Positions 37,473 through 45,527 of a DNA stretch of 59,011 bases are shown piece by piece. The DNA is from Porticoccaceae bacterium. Lineage in GTDB: Bacteria > Pseudomonadota > Gammaproteobacteria > Pseudomonadales > Porticoccaceae. The stretch's first letter is position 1, and each line of letters opens with the position of its first letter. The notes beneath the pieces were generated by a model. That model was not told where the DNA came from. It worked only from the letters and a program-made list of their open reading frames with translations, and did not search any database. Made by a program: the position numbers and the translations under genes. The stretch covers positions 1-59,011 of the forward strand of contig JAHEHM010000002.1 of assembly GCA_024644585.1 (NCBI GenBank), in the 5' to 3' direction.

Positions 37473-38843
37473 ATGGCACTTCAACAAAAAGGCATGCATG
37501 GCGCTTGGGTCAGTCGCTGGACTTTTATTATGGCGGCAACGGGTTCAGCCGTCGGGCTGGGGAATATGTGGAAATTCCCTTATGTTGCAGGCAGTAATGG
37601 CGGTGGTGCTTTTGTGCTGGTGTATCTTGCCTGTATTTTGCTTATTGGTGTGCCGGTTATGATGGCCGAGGTTATGCTGGGCCGTCATGGGCGAAAAAGT
37701 CCAATTAATTCTGTGAGTGATATTGTGGATGAAAGCGGAGCTAACCGCCGGTGGGCTTATTTAGGTTGGTTGGGGGTTGTGGCTGGTGTTTTGATTCTGT
37801 CCTTTTATGCCGTAATAGCTGGCTGGGCACTAAGCTATATTATTGAAATGGGTTCTGGTGCACTTCGTGGTGTTGACGGCAATTCAGCCGCCGCCGCATT
37901 TACCAATTTACTCAATGACCCCTCAAGATTGATATTTTGGCAGACGGTATTTTTAGTTCTCTGTGTTGCCGTAGTTATGGGTGGGGTTAAAAAAGGACTC
38001 GGAGTTGCCGTTGAGACATTAATGCCGTTGCTGTTCTTTATTTTGATTGGGCTACTGATCTTCAGTATGTTTGAGGGAAATTTTAGTGCAGCGGTTAAGT
38101 TCCTTTTTGATTTTAATTTTAATCAGCTGACTTGGCGTTCAGTGCTTGAAGCTATGGGGCAGGCATTTTTCACACTCAGTATTGGTATGGGTGCGATTAT
38201 GGCCTACGGTGCTTACATGCCGCAAAAAACGAGTATTGGCAAAACCATTCTAGTGGTGGCATTTTTTGATAGTGCCGTGGCTATTATTTCTGGACTGATT
38301 ATATTTTCTATTGTTTTTGCTACCCAGGGGATTGAGCCCAGCGCAGGTCCTGGCTTAATGTTTATCAGCCTGCCGGTAGCCTTTGGTACTATGCCGGGCG
38401 GACTATTAATTGGTGCTATCTTCTTTATTTTGGTTTCTATTGCAGCATGGAGTTCAGCTATTTCACTTCTCGAACCCTGTGTGGCATGGCTAGTTGAGGC
38501 GAAAAACATGAACCGATTTAAGGCCAATACAATTCTTGCGGTATTGGTGTGGACTCTTGGTTTAGGCACCGTATTTTCCTTTAATCTGTGGTCGGGTTAT
38601 CAGGTGTTTGGTTTTACATTCTTTGATTTCTTAGATTTTTTAACAGCTAATATTATGCTGCCAATTTCTGGCTTATTGATCGCATTATTTGTTGGCTATG
38701 TGGTGGATAAGAAAATTATTGATTCAGAAATGTTAGGTATTCAGCCCAAGGTGGCGTTAATATGGCGCTTTGCTTTGCGTTACCTAGCCCCACTAGCAAT
38801 TGGCGCTGTTTTTATAATGGGCTTTTACGATAAATTCTTTTAG
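37473..38843 (+). CDS. Sodium-dependent transporter, SNF (NSS) family
   Basis: This inner-membrane Na+-coupled symporter of the neurotransmitter:sodium symporter family probably carries an amino acid or similar amine. The 456-residue protein starts with the family signature RWTFIMAATGSAVGLGNMWKFPYVAGSNGGGAF read in two parts (TM1 with the unwound substrate and Na+ site, GSAVGLGN). It has about 11-12 membrane segments and SISMG-type TM6 features (FFTLSIGMGAIMAYGAYM). The substrate cannot be read from sequence. It is followed by ratA with two bases between. Confidence 0.92.
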   Translation: MALQQKGMHGAWVSRWTFIMAATGSAVGLGNMWKFPYVAGSNGGGAFVLVYLACILLIGVPVMMAEVMLGRHGRKSPINSVSDIVDESGANRRWAYLGWLGVVAGVLILSFYAVIAGWALSYIIEMGSGALRGVDGNSAAAAFTNLLNDPSRLIFWQTVFLVLCVAVVMGGVKKGLGVAVETLMPLLFFILIGLLIFSMFEGNFSAAVKFLFDFNFNQLTWRSVLEAMGQAFFTLSIGMGAIMAYGAYMPQKTSIGKTILVVAFFDSAVAIISGLIIFSIVFATQGIEPSAGPGLMFISLPVAFGTMPGGLLIGAIFFILVSIAAWSSAISLLEPCVAWLVEAKNMNRFKANTILAVLVWTLGLGTVFSFNLWSGYQVFGFTFFDFLDFLTANIMLPISGLLIALFVGYVVDKKIIDSEMLGIQPKVALIWRFALRYLAPLAIGAVFIMGFYDKFF

Positions 38844-38845
38844 GG

Positions 38846-39283
38846 GTGGCAGTGACAAAGGTCAGCAGGTCAGCATTGGTTCCATACTCAGCAGAGTCAA
38901 TGTTCTGCCTAGTGAACGATGTGGCGAGCTATCCGCAATTTATGGATGGCTGTCAATCAGTTGAGATTATTGAGCACACAGAGCAACTCATGGTGGCTTC
39001 ACTGTGTTTAAAAAAAGCCGGTATTGAGGTTAATCTAACCACAGAAAATCAATTAATACCGGGTGTAAGTATTGAAATGAGCTTGCAGGACGGACCCTTT
39101 AGTTCATTTATGGGGTTATGGAGGTTTAAGGCGCTTTCTGATTCAGCTTCAAAGTTGTCCCTTGATCTTGAGTTTGAATTTAAACGTCGAGGTCTAGGTA
39201 GCGTTGCTGCTGGAATGTTTTCTGGGGTTGCTAACAATCTTGTAGATTCCTTGTGCCGGCGAGCAGATGAAGTGTATAAATAG
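38846..39283 (+). CDS. ratA: RatA-type START/COQ10 family protein
   Basis: This 145-residue protein of the RatA/COQ10 START-like family shows SRSALVPYSAESMFCLVNDV, SYPQFMDGC and DLEFEFKRRGLG. E. coli RatA was described as a ribosome-association toxin, whereas eukaryotic relatives bind ubiquinone, so the true role is open. GTG 38846 starts two bases after the transporter stop; GTG 38852 has AGGGG at better spacing and may be the real start (MTKVSRSA). It pairs with the RnfH gene nine bases downstream. Confidence 0.88.
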   Translation: MAVTKVSRSALVPYSAESMFCLVNDVASYPQFMDGCQSVEIIEHTEQLMVASLCLKKAGIEVNLTTENQLIPGVSIEMSLQDGPFSSFMGLWRFKALSDSASKLSLDLEFEFKRRGLGSVAAGMFSGVANNLVDSLCRRADEVYK

Positions 39284-39291
39284 GAAAAAAA

Positions 39292-39621
39292 ATGACAGCA
39301 AGTGAGATAAATATTATTGTTGAGGTAGCCTACGCGCTACCTGAAAAACAGGTGCTAAAAGAACTGACTGTGGCTGAGGGTACCACTGCCTTAGAGGCGG
39401 TTAAGCAGTCCGGCATATTGGCCTTGTTCCCGGACATAGATATCGAAAATACTAAGATGGGTATATTCTCTCAGGTATTGGGTACTAAGGGTCTAGAAGC
39501 GCCAGAGGGCTATGTTTTAAAGGCCAGAGATAGGGTAGAGCTTTATCGGGCCCTTATTGCTGACCCGAAAGAAGTGCGACGCCGCAGAGCTGAAGAAGCT
39601 AAGGCACAAAAAACCGACTAA
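39292..39621 (+). CDS. RnfH-family protein (UPF0125, RatB)
   Basis: This 109-residue protein with a ubiquitin-like fold belongs to the RnfH family. Conserved segments are IIVEVAYALPEKQVLKELTV, IDIENTKMGIFSQVLG and ARDRVELYRALIADPKEVRRRRAEEA. The function is unclear; it is almost always beside ratA, as here. A GGAAA ribosome binding site precedes the ATG. Its stop abuts the stop of the convergent bamE. Confidence 0.88.
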   Translation: MTASEINIIVEVAYALPEKQVLKELTVAEGTTALEAVKQSGILALFPDIDIENTKMGIFSQVLGTKGLEAPEGYVLKARDRVELYRALIADPKEVRRRRAEEAKAQKTD

Positions 39622-39975
39622 TTATTCTGCAGTTTGATCAGCATCGGTTAATTGAAAATCACCGGATACGCTTTTCAAGAGCTCTTTGTTATCAAAGCTA
39701 AGCTTGAGCTGACGCTCTGATCTTCTGCCCTCTGAGTCAACTCTACTGTAAAAATAATCCCAGCGTGAATTGTCAAAGGTATCGGTGGTTAGGGGGGTGC
39801 CCAAGATATATTGAACCTGAGACATAGTCATACCAATTTGTAATTTGCTAACCATTTCTTGGTTGACTATGTTACCTTGTTGAACAGTGACTTTGTGAAT
39901 ACTTGGAAACTGAATCCAGCTACAACTAGAAATTAATGATAAACAGAGTAAGATCAAGATAGAATATATACGCAT
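39622..39975 (-). CDS. bamE: Outer membrane assembly lipoprotein BamE
   Basis: BamE is a small lipoprotein of the BAM complex that inserts beta-barrel proteins. It has an N-terminal signal with lipobox LISSC, the conserved QGNIVNQEMVSKLQIGMTMSQV (in two parts) and ILGTPLTTDTFDNSRWDYFY. I chose ATG 39975 (MRIYSI) because GGAAG precedes it; ATG 39987 is the alternative. It lies divergently beside fur, a conserved gammaproteobacterial pair. Confidence 0.93.
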   Translation of the reverse strand: MRIYSILILLCLSLISSCSWIQFPSIHKVTVQQGNIVNQEMVSKLQIGMTMSQVQYILGTPLTTDTFDNSRWDYFYSRVDSEGRRSERQLKLSFDNKELLKSVSGDFQLTDADQTAE

Positions 39976-40041
39976 TTGGGCTTCCATGAAGGTTCAAGTC
40001 ACAAGATAATGGCTAAATGATAACATAGAGAAGGGTAAAGT

Positions 40042-40449
40042 ATGTCTCCAGAAGATATGGAACTTAAAAAAGCGGGTTTGAAGGTAACACTACCCCGTAT
40101 CAGAATTTTACAAATTTTAGAAAACTGTTCTGAGCGACATATGACCGCTGAAGATATCTATCAGTCTCTTCGAGATGCAGGTGAAGATGTGGGTATTGCC
40201 ACCGTATACCGAGTGTTAACTCAGTTTGAGACTGCAGGATTGGTTGAAAGACACAATTTTGATTCTGGGCCAGCTGTCTATGAGCTTGATCGCGGCGAGC
40301 ACCATGATCATATGGTATGCACTGAAACGGGCAAGGTTATTGAGTTTCATAACCACGAAATTGAAGAATTGCAGGAAAAAATTGCCGAGCAAAACGGCTA
40401 TCAATTAGTGGGTCACAGCCTAGTGCTGTATGTAAAACCCAAAGATTAA
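40042..40449 (+). CDS. fur: Ferric uptake regulator Fur
   Basis: This Fe(II)-dependent repressor represses iron uptake genes, probably including the ftr1/receptor pair at 6-9 kb. The 135-residue protein has the winged helix (KVTLPRIRILQIL, GIATVYRVLTQFETAGLVER) and the metal site HHDHMVC. The second CxxC typical of many Fur proteins is missing, as in Pseudomonas Fur. It is divergent from bamE. Confidence 0.96.
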   Translation: MSPEDMELKKAGLKVTLPRIRILQILENCSERHMTAEDIYQSLRDAGEDVGIATVYRVLTQFETAGLVERHNFDSGPAVYELDRGEHHDHMVCTETGKVIEFHNHEIEELQEKIAEQNGYQLVGHSLVLYVKPKD

Positions 40450-40474
40450 TCTTAAGCCAATTAATTTAAATATC

Positions 40475-41263
40475 TTAAAAGCCGTGTTCAGCGCTTGGAA
40501 ATTCGCCGCTGTGAACCTCTTGTTTATAGGCTTTCAGTGCGTTTTGAATGTTAGATTCTTGCAGTAAATAATTCTTTGCAAATTTGGGTAGCTTAGCTGA
40601 TATCCCTAACATATCTTGTAGCACCAGAACCTGAGCATCAGTGGCTGGTCCGGCCCCTATCCCAATAACCGGTATGTCCAAATTTTTCGCCAGTGACTCA
40701 CCTAAGCTTGATGGGATGCATTCAACCACTAACAGATCGGCGCCAGCTTCCTCAAGCTGCTTCGCTTCATAAAGCATTTTATCAGCGGCCTCGGTGTTTT
40801 TCCCTTGAACTTTAAAGCCACTCAGCTTGTGAACTGATTGCGGAGTTAACCCGAGATGCCCACAGACTGGAATACCTCGTTCAGTCAATGCATGAACGGT
40901 TTCGGCAAGCCATTCGCCCCCTTCCAGTTTGACCATTTGCGCGCCGGCCTGCATAAGGATGGCTGCATTTTCTAAGGCTTGGGGAATAGTTGCGTAAGAC
41001 ATGAAAGGCATATCAGCTATGATTAGGGAGGCGCTAATGCCGCGATTAACATTGGCAGTATGGTAGGCCATTTCATCAATCGTTACGGGTAGGGTAGTCT
41101 CTTGACCCTGAATCACATTACCCAGAGAGTCACCCACCAATGTGACTTCAATTTCAGCCTCATCAATTAACTTTGCAAAACTATAATCATAGGCAGTGAT
41201 AACGGCAAATTTTTTGCCCTCAGCTTTGATAGATTTTAGGCGCTCAATAGTTACATTTTTCAT
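40475..41263 (-). CDS. panB: 3-methyl-2-oxobutanoate hydroxymethyltransferase
   Basis: The first pantothenate-specific enzyme uses 5,10-methylene-THF to form ketopantoate. The 262-residue protein shows ITAYDYSFAKLIDEAEI, VGDSLGNVIQGQETTLPVT, QMVKLEGGEW, CGHLGLTPQSVHKLSGFKVQ and GIGAGPATDAQVLVLQDMLG. The panC gene that normally follows is absent; the convergent fur lies there instead. Confidence 0.96.
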   Translation of the reverse strand: MKNVTIERLKSIKAEGKKFAVITAYDYSFAKLIDEAEIEVTLVGDSLGNVIQGQETTLPVTIDEMAYHTANVNRGISASLIIADMPFMSYATIPQALENAAILMQAGAQMVKLEGGEWLAETVHALTERGIPVCGHLGLTPQSVHKLSGFKVQGKNTEAADKMLYEAKQLEEAGADLLVVECIPSSLGESLAKNLDIPVIGIGAGPATDAQVLVLQDMLGISAKLPKFAKNYLLQESNIQNALKAYKQEVHSGEFPSAEHGF

Positions 41264-41335
41264 AATTTAATGGCTCAAAAATAAGTCGCAGGATCGATGA
41301 GTAAACTCTATTGTAGCATCTTAAAGAAAGGATGA

Positions 41336-42028
41336 TTATTGAATAGGATGCGGGTTGTAATAATGCCGACCGGAATGACCGCGAAGGATATATTTCACAA
41401 GATTATAATAATCTGAGTTACCCTCGGCTAAATTAATTTCACTGGTATTTACAATAAGAAGAGGGCTATCTTCGTAATGGTAAAAAAACTGCGTATAAGC
41501 GTCATTAAGCTGTTCTAGGTACGATTGGTCTATACCGCGCTCAATTGGATTGCCGCGCTGCTGTACACGGTTTAAAAGGGTGCTAGTGGGCGCCTGAAGG
41601 CATATCACTAAGTCGGGTTGTGGCAGTTCTTCAATTACCCTGTCATACAGGGTTTGATAAAGACGATATTCGTCATCATCCAGAGTAATTTGAGCAAATA
41701 AGGGATCCTTTTCAATTAAAAAGTCTGACACCTGACCCTCATGAAAGAGCTCGCCCTGCTTTAATGCTTGAAGTTTTTGAATTCTTTGGAACAGAAAAGA
41801 CAGTTGAGTCGGTAGAGCATTAGCGCGTTTATTCTGATAGAAGCGCTCTAAAAACGGATTTTCGTGGGCGTCTTCAAGCATTGTTTTGCAATTAAATGTT
41901 TCAGCAAGACGCTTGGCTAATGTAGTTTTACCAACGCCAATCGGACCTTCCACTGCTATATAGTGAGGAATAGTAATATTGGCGGCCTCAGTTTCTAGGC
42001 CTAATTCATTAAGAAATGCGACTTCCAC
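41336..42028 (-). CDS. Deoxynucleoside kinase family protein
   Basis: This 230-residue P-loop kinase of the deoxynucleoside kinase (dNK/dCK-dGK) family phosphorylates deoxynucleosides for salvage; the nucleoside preference is not readable. It shows the P-loop GPIGVGKTT, EDAHENPFLERFY, LSFLFQRIQ, and the RxQQRGNPIERGI lid region. It sits between folK and panB, where Pseudomonas has no such gene in the equivalent order. Confidence 0.9.
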   Translation of the reverse strand: MEVAFLNELGLETEAANITIPHYIAVEGPIGVGKTTLAKRLAETFNCKTMLEDAHENPFLERFYQNKRANALPTQLSFLFQRIQKLQALKQGELFHEGQVSDFLIEKDPLFAQITLDDDEYRLYQTLYDRVIEELPQPDLVICLQAPTSTLLNRVQQRGNPIERGIDQSYLEQLNDAYTQFFYHYEDSPLLIVNTSEINLAEGNSDYYNLVKYILRGHSGRHYYNPHPIQ

Positions 42029-42063
42029 TCAAATATTCTCCAGTGACTGGGCTTAGAAAACGT

Positions 42064-42570
42064 TTAGTCATGTAACTTTACGATACCTTGCATTGAACAG
42101 TTTGCCAATAGACTAGAAATATTTCCACGCTTAGGGATAACTAAATTGGGGTCTAAATCATTGAGTGGTGCTAGAACGAAAGCGCGCTCATGGGCACGTG
42201 GATGGGGCAGGATTAGTTGTTCTGAGTTTTCAATCAGCTGATCAAAAACCAATATATCTAAATCCAGTGTTCTAGCGCCCCAGCGCTCCTTTCTTACTCG
42301 GCCTTGCTGATTTTCAATACTTTGTAGCGCTAGTAATAATTGATGGGCGCTAAGACTTGTTTCGATCTTGATGGCAGCGTTGATATAGTCGGGCTGATCG
42401 CCAGGACCTATGGCCTGAGTCTGGTAAAAGGGAGAGGTTCTAAGTAAGTTAATGGTGGTTTGATTATCGATACTTTGAATAGCATTTAAGAGTTGTTGTT
42501 TTGGGCTTTCAAAAATACCGTTGCGATCATTTCCCAGGTTACTGCCTAGGCCGACAAATGCCACATGCAT
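42064..42570 (-). CDS. folK: 2-amino-4-hydroxy-6-hydroxymethyldihydropteridine pyrophosphokinase
   Basis: HPPK transfers pyrophosphate from ATP to the pterin in folate synthesis. The 168-residue protein shows FVGLGSNLGN, SPFYQTQAIGPGDQPDYINA, RWGARTLDLDILVF (the metal-binding DLDI) and LPHPRAHERAFVLAPL. Its ATG overlaps the pcnB stop as TAATG, so translation is coupled. Confidence 0.96.
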   Translation of the reverse strand: MHVAFVGLGSNLGNDRNGIFESPKQQLLNAIQSIDNQTTINLLRTSPFYQTQAIGPGDQPDYINAAIKIETSLSAHQLLLALQSIENQQGRVRKERWGARTLDLDILVFDQLIENSEQLILPHPRAHERAFVLAPLNDLDPNLVIPKRGNISSLLANCSMQGIVKLHD

Positions 42571-43904
42571 TAGTCTGACTGCCTTGGTCGCCGTCTGGGT
42601 CTTCGCCCTTTTGATTGCCCAGCATTTAATTTTTGTACCATCTGTTGACGTGTTTCCTCATCGACATCTTGGTACTTTGTCCACCAGTCGCCAAGGCCGT
42701 CGAGTTGCTCTCCTGTTTGTTCGCGAAGAAGAACGAAATCATAGGCCGCACGGAATCGAGGCTGTTCCATTAGTCGTTTGGCTCGATTGCCACCGCGTTT
42801 TGAAAGAGTTAGCTGCATTGCCCAAATTTCTCGCATCGCCAGGGTAAAGCGTTTTGGAATGGCAGTGATGGGAATTTGATTGCTAATGACCTCACTGGCT
42901 GCTTTGTTAATTGCAGTAGTAGCGGGCTGGCCATGGTTTTGAAGTTCTTGAGCTGTTTTCTGCACAGCTGGCCAGAGCATGGCAGCATAAATAAAAGCTG
43001 GTGTTACACGCTGCTTGTTTTGTATACGCAGATCAGTATTGGTTAGCGCCTGCTTGACCATTGCCAAAGCCGTTGGATGCCCCTGCTCTATAAGACGATT
43101 AGTTTGGGGCACAAGATGGGCGAACAGCTTGTATTCGAGAAGTCTTTCAAATACGTCTAAACCATAGCCACTCATAAACAGTTTAAGTGTCTCATCAAAC
43201 ATTCTCGGCGATGAGACATGCTTGAGCTTAGACCCTAATTTAACCATCGGCTTTGAGCTTTTAGGGTCAATGTCAAAGCCTAACTTGCCGGCAAATCTAG
43301 CCACACGAAGCATTCTGACGGGGTCTTCGCTGTACCTTATCGATGGCGTACCAATAATGCGAATAGTCCGTGATTCAAGATCATCTAAACCATCACAGTA
43401 GTCATGCAGGCAGTTCTTCTCAGTATCATAGTAAAGCGCATTGATAGTTAGATCGCGTCTTGTTGCATCATCAACCAGAGAACCAAATTTATTATCTCTT
43501 GTGAGTAAGCCACTTTCAGTCTGTTGCACTAGGTTAGTATGTTCTGTGTCGTTAGATCTAAACGTAGTAACTTCGATAATATCTCGACCAAATTGAACAT
43601 GCACAATTTGAAAGCGCCGGCCAATAATTCTTGAACGTCGAAATAGTCGTTTAACTTGCTGGGGTGTTGCATTGGTGGCTATATCAAAATCTTTTGGTTT
43701 TAAGCCAAGAAGGATGTCGCGAACGCAACCCCCAACCACGTAGGCTTCAAAATTTCTGCTTTGAAGTACACGCACAACTTCACGAGCATTTTTACATATA
43801 TCCGCGGGATCGAGACTATGCTCATTTGATGTCAGGACGCACTGGTCGTCTGTCGCTTTTCGCGATGATGATCGATTAAAAAAATGGGTTAGACGTTTAA
43901 GCAC
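42570..43904 (-). CDS. pcnB: Poly(A) polymerase I
   Basis: The enzyme adds 3' poly(A) tails that promote RNA decay. The nucleotidyltransferase head shows YVVGGCVRDILLGLKPKDFDI with catalytic acidic residues, and RRSRIIGRRFQIVHV, the signature separating PAP from CCA enzymes. The tail is basic (KGRRPRRRPRQS). I chose GTG 43904, because Pseudomonas PcnB begins MLKKLFQSF and the sequence here reads xLKRLTHFF from that codon; TTG 43925 is the longer option. Neither has a ribosome binding site. E. coli pcnB also uses an inefficient start (AUU), so weak initiation may be selected. Confidence 0.93.
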   Translation of the reverse strand: MLKRLTHFFNRSSSRKATDDQCVLTSNEHSLDPADICKNAREVVRVLQSRNFEAYVVGGCVRDILLGLKPKDFDIATNATPQQVKRLFRRSRIIGRRFQIVHVQFGRDIIEVTTFRSNDTEHTNLVQQTESGLLTRDNKFGSLVDDATRRDLTINALYYDTEKNCLHDYCDGLDDLESRTIRIIGTPSIRYSEDPVRMLRVARFAGKLGFDIDPKSSKPMVKLGSKLKHVSSPRMFDETLKLFMSGYGLDVFERLLEYKLFAHLVPQTNRLIEQGHPTALAMVKQALTNTDLRIQNKQRVTPAFIYAAMLWPAVQKTAQELQNHGQPATTAINKAASEVISNQIPITAIPKRFTLAMREIWAMQLTLSKRGGNRAKRLMEQPRFRAAYDFVLLREQTGEQLDGLGDWWTKYQDVDEETRQQMVQKLNAGQSKGRRPRRRPRQSD

Positions 43905-44016
43905 ATTAATAGCCGTTGTGTACAAAACGAATAGTTTAACAGAGCAAATCCAGCACTGTTAGGATTATTATCATGGAAAAATTATTACTGATAAAAGTGG
44001 GAGTTTTTTGAGCAGA

Positions 44017-44046
44017 AAATAAAAAAGGGTTGCCTCTCGGCAGCCC
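44017..44046 (-). terminator. Intrinsic terminator of the CrcZ-like RNA
   Basis: On the minus strand, GGGCTGCC (44046-44039) pairs with GGCAACCC (44034-44027), one pair being G-U, followed by TTTTTT (44026-44021). It separates the RNA candidate from pcnB. Confidence 0.8.
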
Positions 44047-44143
44047 CCCTCAATTGTTCGTCAGCAAATGCTTTAGAACACTTTGCAATCCATCCGGTTT
44101 TTATTGTTATTTATTTTTATTATTATTGAAGTCTCCCTCAACT
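44017..44143 (-). ncRNA. Candidate CrcZ-like small RNA with a long AAN-repeat tract
   Basis: This lies in the 374-base gap between pcnB and the cbrB-like gene, the place of crcZ in Pseudomonas. On the minus strand a 31-base A-rich tract (44098-44128) reads as repeated AAN triplets (AATAATAATAAAAATAAAT and further), the type bound by Hfq/Crc. It is followed by a GGATGGA segment and an intrinsic terminator. A weak sigma70 promoter (TTGTTA, then TTAGAT/TAGATA near 44150-44156) would give an RNA of about 127 bases. P. aeruginosa CrcZ is several hundred bases with separated motifs, so this would be a compact form. Position and motif are seen; function is inferred. Confidence 0.55.
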
Positions 44144-44172
44144 GGTATCTATCTAACCAAAATTAGTTTGTG

Positions 44173-44277
44173 GTAACAACTAGGATAAATGCCAGTTAAC
44201 GCAAAAATAGCCCAAAACACCTCAAAATGTTACTTTTTGTAACAATTAATGCGGTAAAAGAGCCTTTTTTTGAGGTG
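44173..44277. promoter_or_regulatory. TGTTAC/GTAACA half-sites and inverted repeats upstream of the RNA candidate
   Basis: TGTTAC-TTTTT-GTAACA (44228-44244) is a perfect dyad, and a third half-site GTAACA lies at 44173-44178. A second dyad, CACCTCAAAA (44218-44227) with TTTTGAGGTG (44268-44277), brackets the first. From memory, CbrB sites at Pseudomonas crcZ/crcY promoters contain GTTAC-type inverted half-sites; I could not check this. I find no proper -24/-12 element: the nearest is TTGGG with GC nine instead of ten bases away (44201-44214). Confidence 0.45.
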
Positions 44278-44278
44278 A

Positions 44279-45484
44279 TTACTTCTGTTTATCAAGCTTT
44301 AATTTGATTCTACGTTGCCATAATGACTTGCGACTGATCCCCAAATTTTTGGCCAGAGCCGTTTCAGACATATGCTCCTGATTTTGAGTAACAAAGCGAA
44401 TAAAGTAATCCTCTAAGGATAAATTGGGTAGGTCTTTTTGCCTGTCAGTGCTCGTTTTTTGCGATTTATTTTTTTGGGGTAGACTGAGCGAAGGGGTATC
44501 AATAATACCCTCAGAATTGGTAAAAATAAGCGCCTGATGAATAGACTCTTTGAGCTGAATGACATTTCCAGGCCAGTCGCAGGCATTTAAGGCTTTGATA
44601 GCATTGCCTGTTAGGCTGATATCACGTTGTATTTTTTTTGCGTATTGGCTTAAAAAATGTCTGGCCAGCAATGAGATATCTGATTTCCGTTCTCTTAATG
44701 GAGGGACATTGATCGTAATGCTACTGAGTTTATATAAGAGATCTTCGCGAAATGAATTTAGTGCTGTCGCGGTGGTTAGATCTTTTTCTGTAGAGGCAAT
44801 TATGCGTATTTTTTTGTTACTAAGACTCAAGGCAACCATTTTTTGAAGTGACGGATCCAGTTCACAGATATTGTGAAAATAAAGTGTTTTCTGGTTGTCC
44901 GTATCAAGTTCTTTATTGAGCTGCTGTCGGGTTACCGACGCGCAATCTATCATTATGAGTGGGAAGCAAGAAAATGGGCTGGTTTGATGTATCTCTCTGA
45001 CTATTTTGCGTTTCCCTGAACCAGGTTCTCCGATAATTAGTATTGGCGTAACACGTTTTGCCATCTGTTTTATTTTACCGGCTATTTTTATAATTTGAGG
45101 ACTATTGCCTATTAGCGGAATAGGGTTGTTTGTCTGGAGTATTTTGCTAATGACCTGCTGCAGTAACTCAAACTCCATCGGCTGAGCTAAATAATCTGCC
45201 GCTCCTCTTTGAATGACTTCAATGGCCTGTCTTAGATCAGGATTATGAGATAGGAATACCACGGATTTTTTGGCGCAGCGATTTATTATTGTGTTGGTGT
45301 TAATTTTTGGTATATCAATATCACAGAGAACAGCATCAAAAGTCGTGGTATTAAAAGCTTCAAGTGCCAATTTGTTAGAGTTAACCTGAGTAACATCTAA
45401 CTTAAGTTTCTTGAATAGGCTAAGCAAAGCTTTCTCATTGAAAAGCTGTTCAGTGATGATTAATATTTTTGATGTTGATGCCAT
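44279..45484 (-). CDS. cbrB: Degenerate CbrB-like NtrC-family regulator
   Basis: This 401-residue protein has a receiver-AAA-Fis layout. The C-terminal part (about 354-398, LSLEDYFIRFVTQNQEHMSE and LAKNLGISRKSLWQRR) closely resembles Pseudomonas CbrB, and the gene sits between gluQ and pcnB as cbrB does. The AAA part keeps Walker A GEPGSGK (152-158), FREDLLYKL, PPLRER and WPGNV. It lacks about 19 residues including GAFTGA, and Walker B reads TLYFHNICE (200-208) instead of TLFLDEIGE. The receiver keeps Asp55 but has TEQ for the usual EDE-type pocket and Gln101 for the conserved Lys. Sigma54 activation therefore looks impossible; DNA binding is probably retained. The cbrA gene is not adjacent. 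Confidence 0.8.
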   Translation of the reverse strand: MASTSKILIITEQLFNEKALLSLFKKLKLDVTQVNSNKLALEAFNTTTFDAVLCDIDIPKINTNTIINRCAKKSVVFLSHNPDLRQAIEVIQRGAADYLAQPMEFELLQQVISKILQTNNPIPLIGNSPQIIKIAGKIKQMAKRVTPILIIGEPGSGKRKIVREIHQTSPFSCFPLIMIDCASVTRQQLNKELDTDNQKTLYFHNICELDPSLQKMVALSLSNKKIRIIASTEKDLTTATALNSFREDLLYKLSSITINVPPLRERKSDISLLARHFLSQYAKKIQRDISLTGNAIKALNACDWPGNVIQLKESIHQALIFTNSEGIIDTPSLSLPQKNKSQKTSTDRQKDLPNLSLEDYFIRFVTQNQEHMSETALAKNLGISRKSLWQRRIKLKLDKQK

Positions 45485-45527
45485 GGGCTAAGCATAACGC
45501 AAATAAATCCTAATGGGAGAAAGAAAC

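Noticed and set aside
44092-44110. Short ORF MDCKVF inside the CrcZ-like RNA on the minus strand
   Set aside because: It has only six codons and no proper ribosome binding site; the GGA motif fits RNA-protein binding better.
44200-44214. Sigma54 promoter TTGGG-CTATTTTT-GCG upstream of the RNA candidate
   Set aside because: Only nine bases lie between GG and GC where ten are required, so it is kept as a possible relic only.
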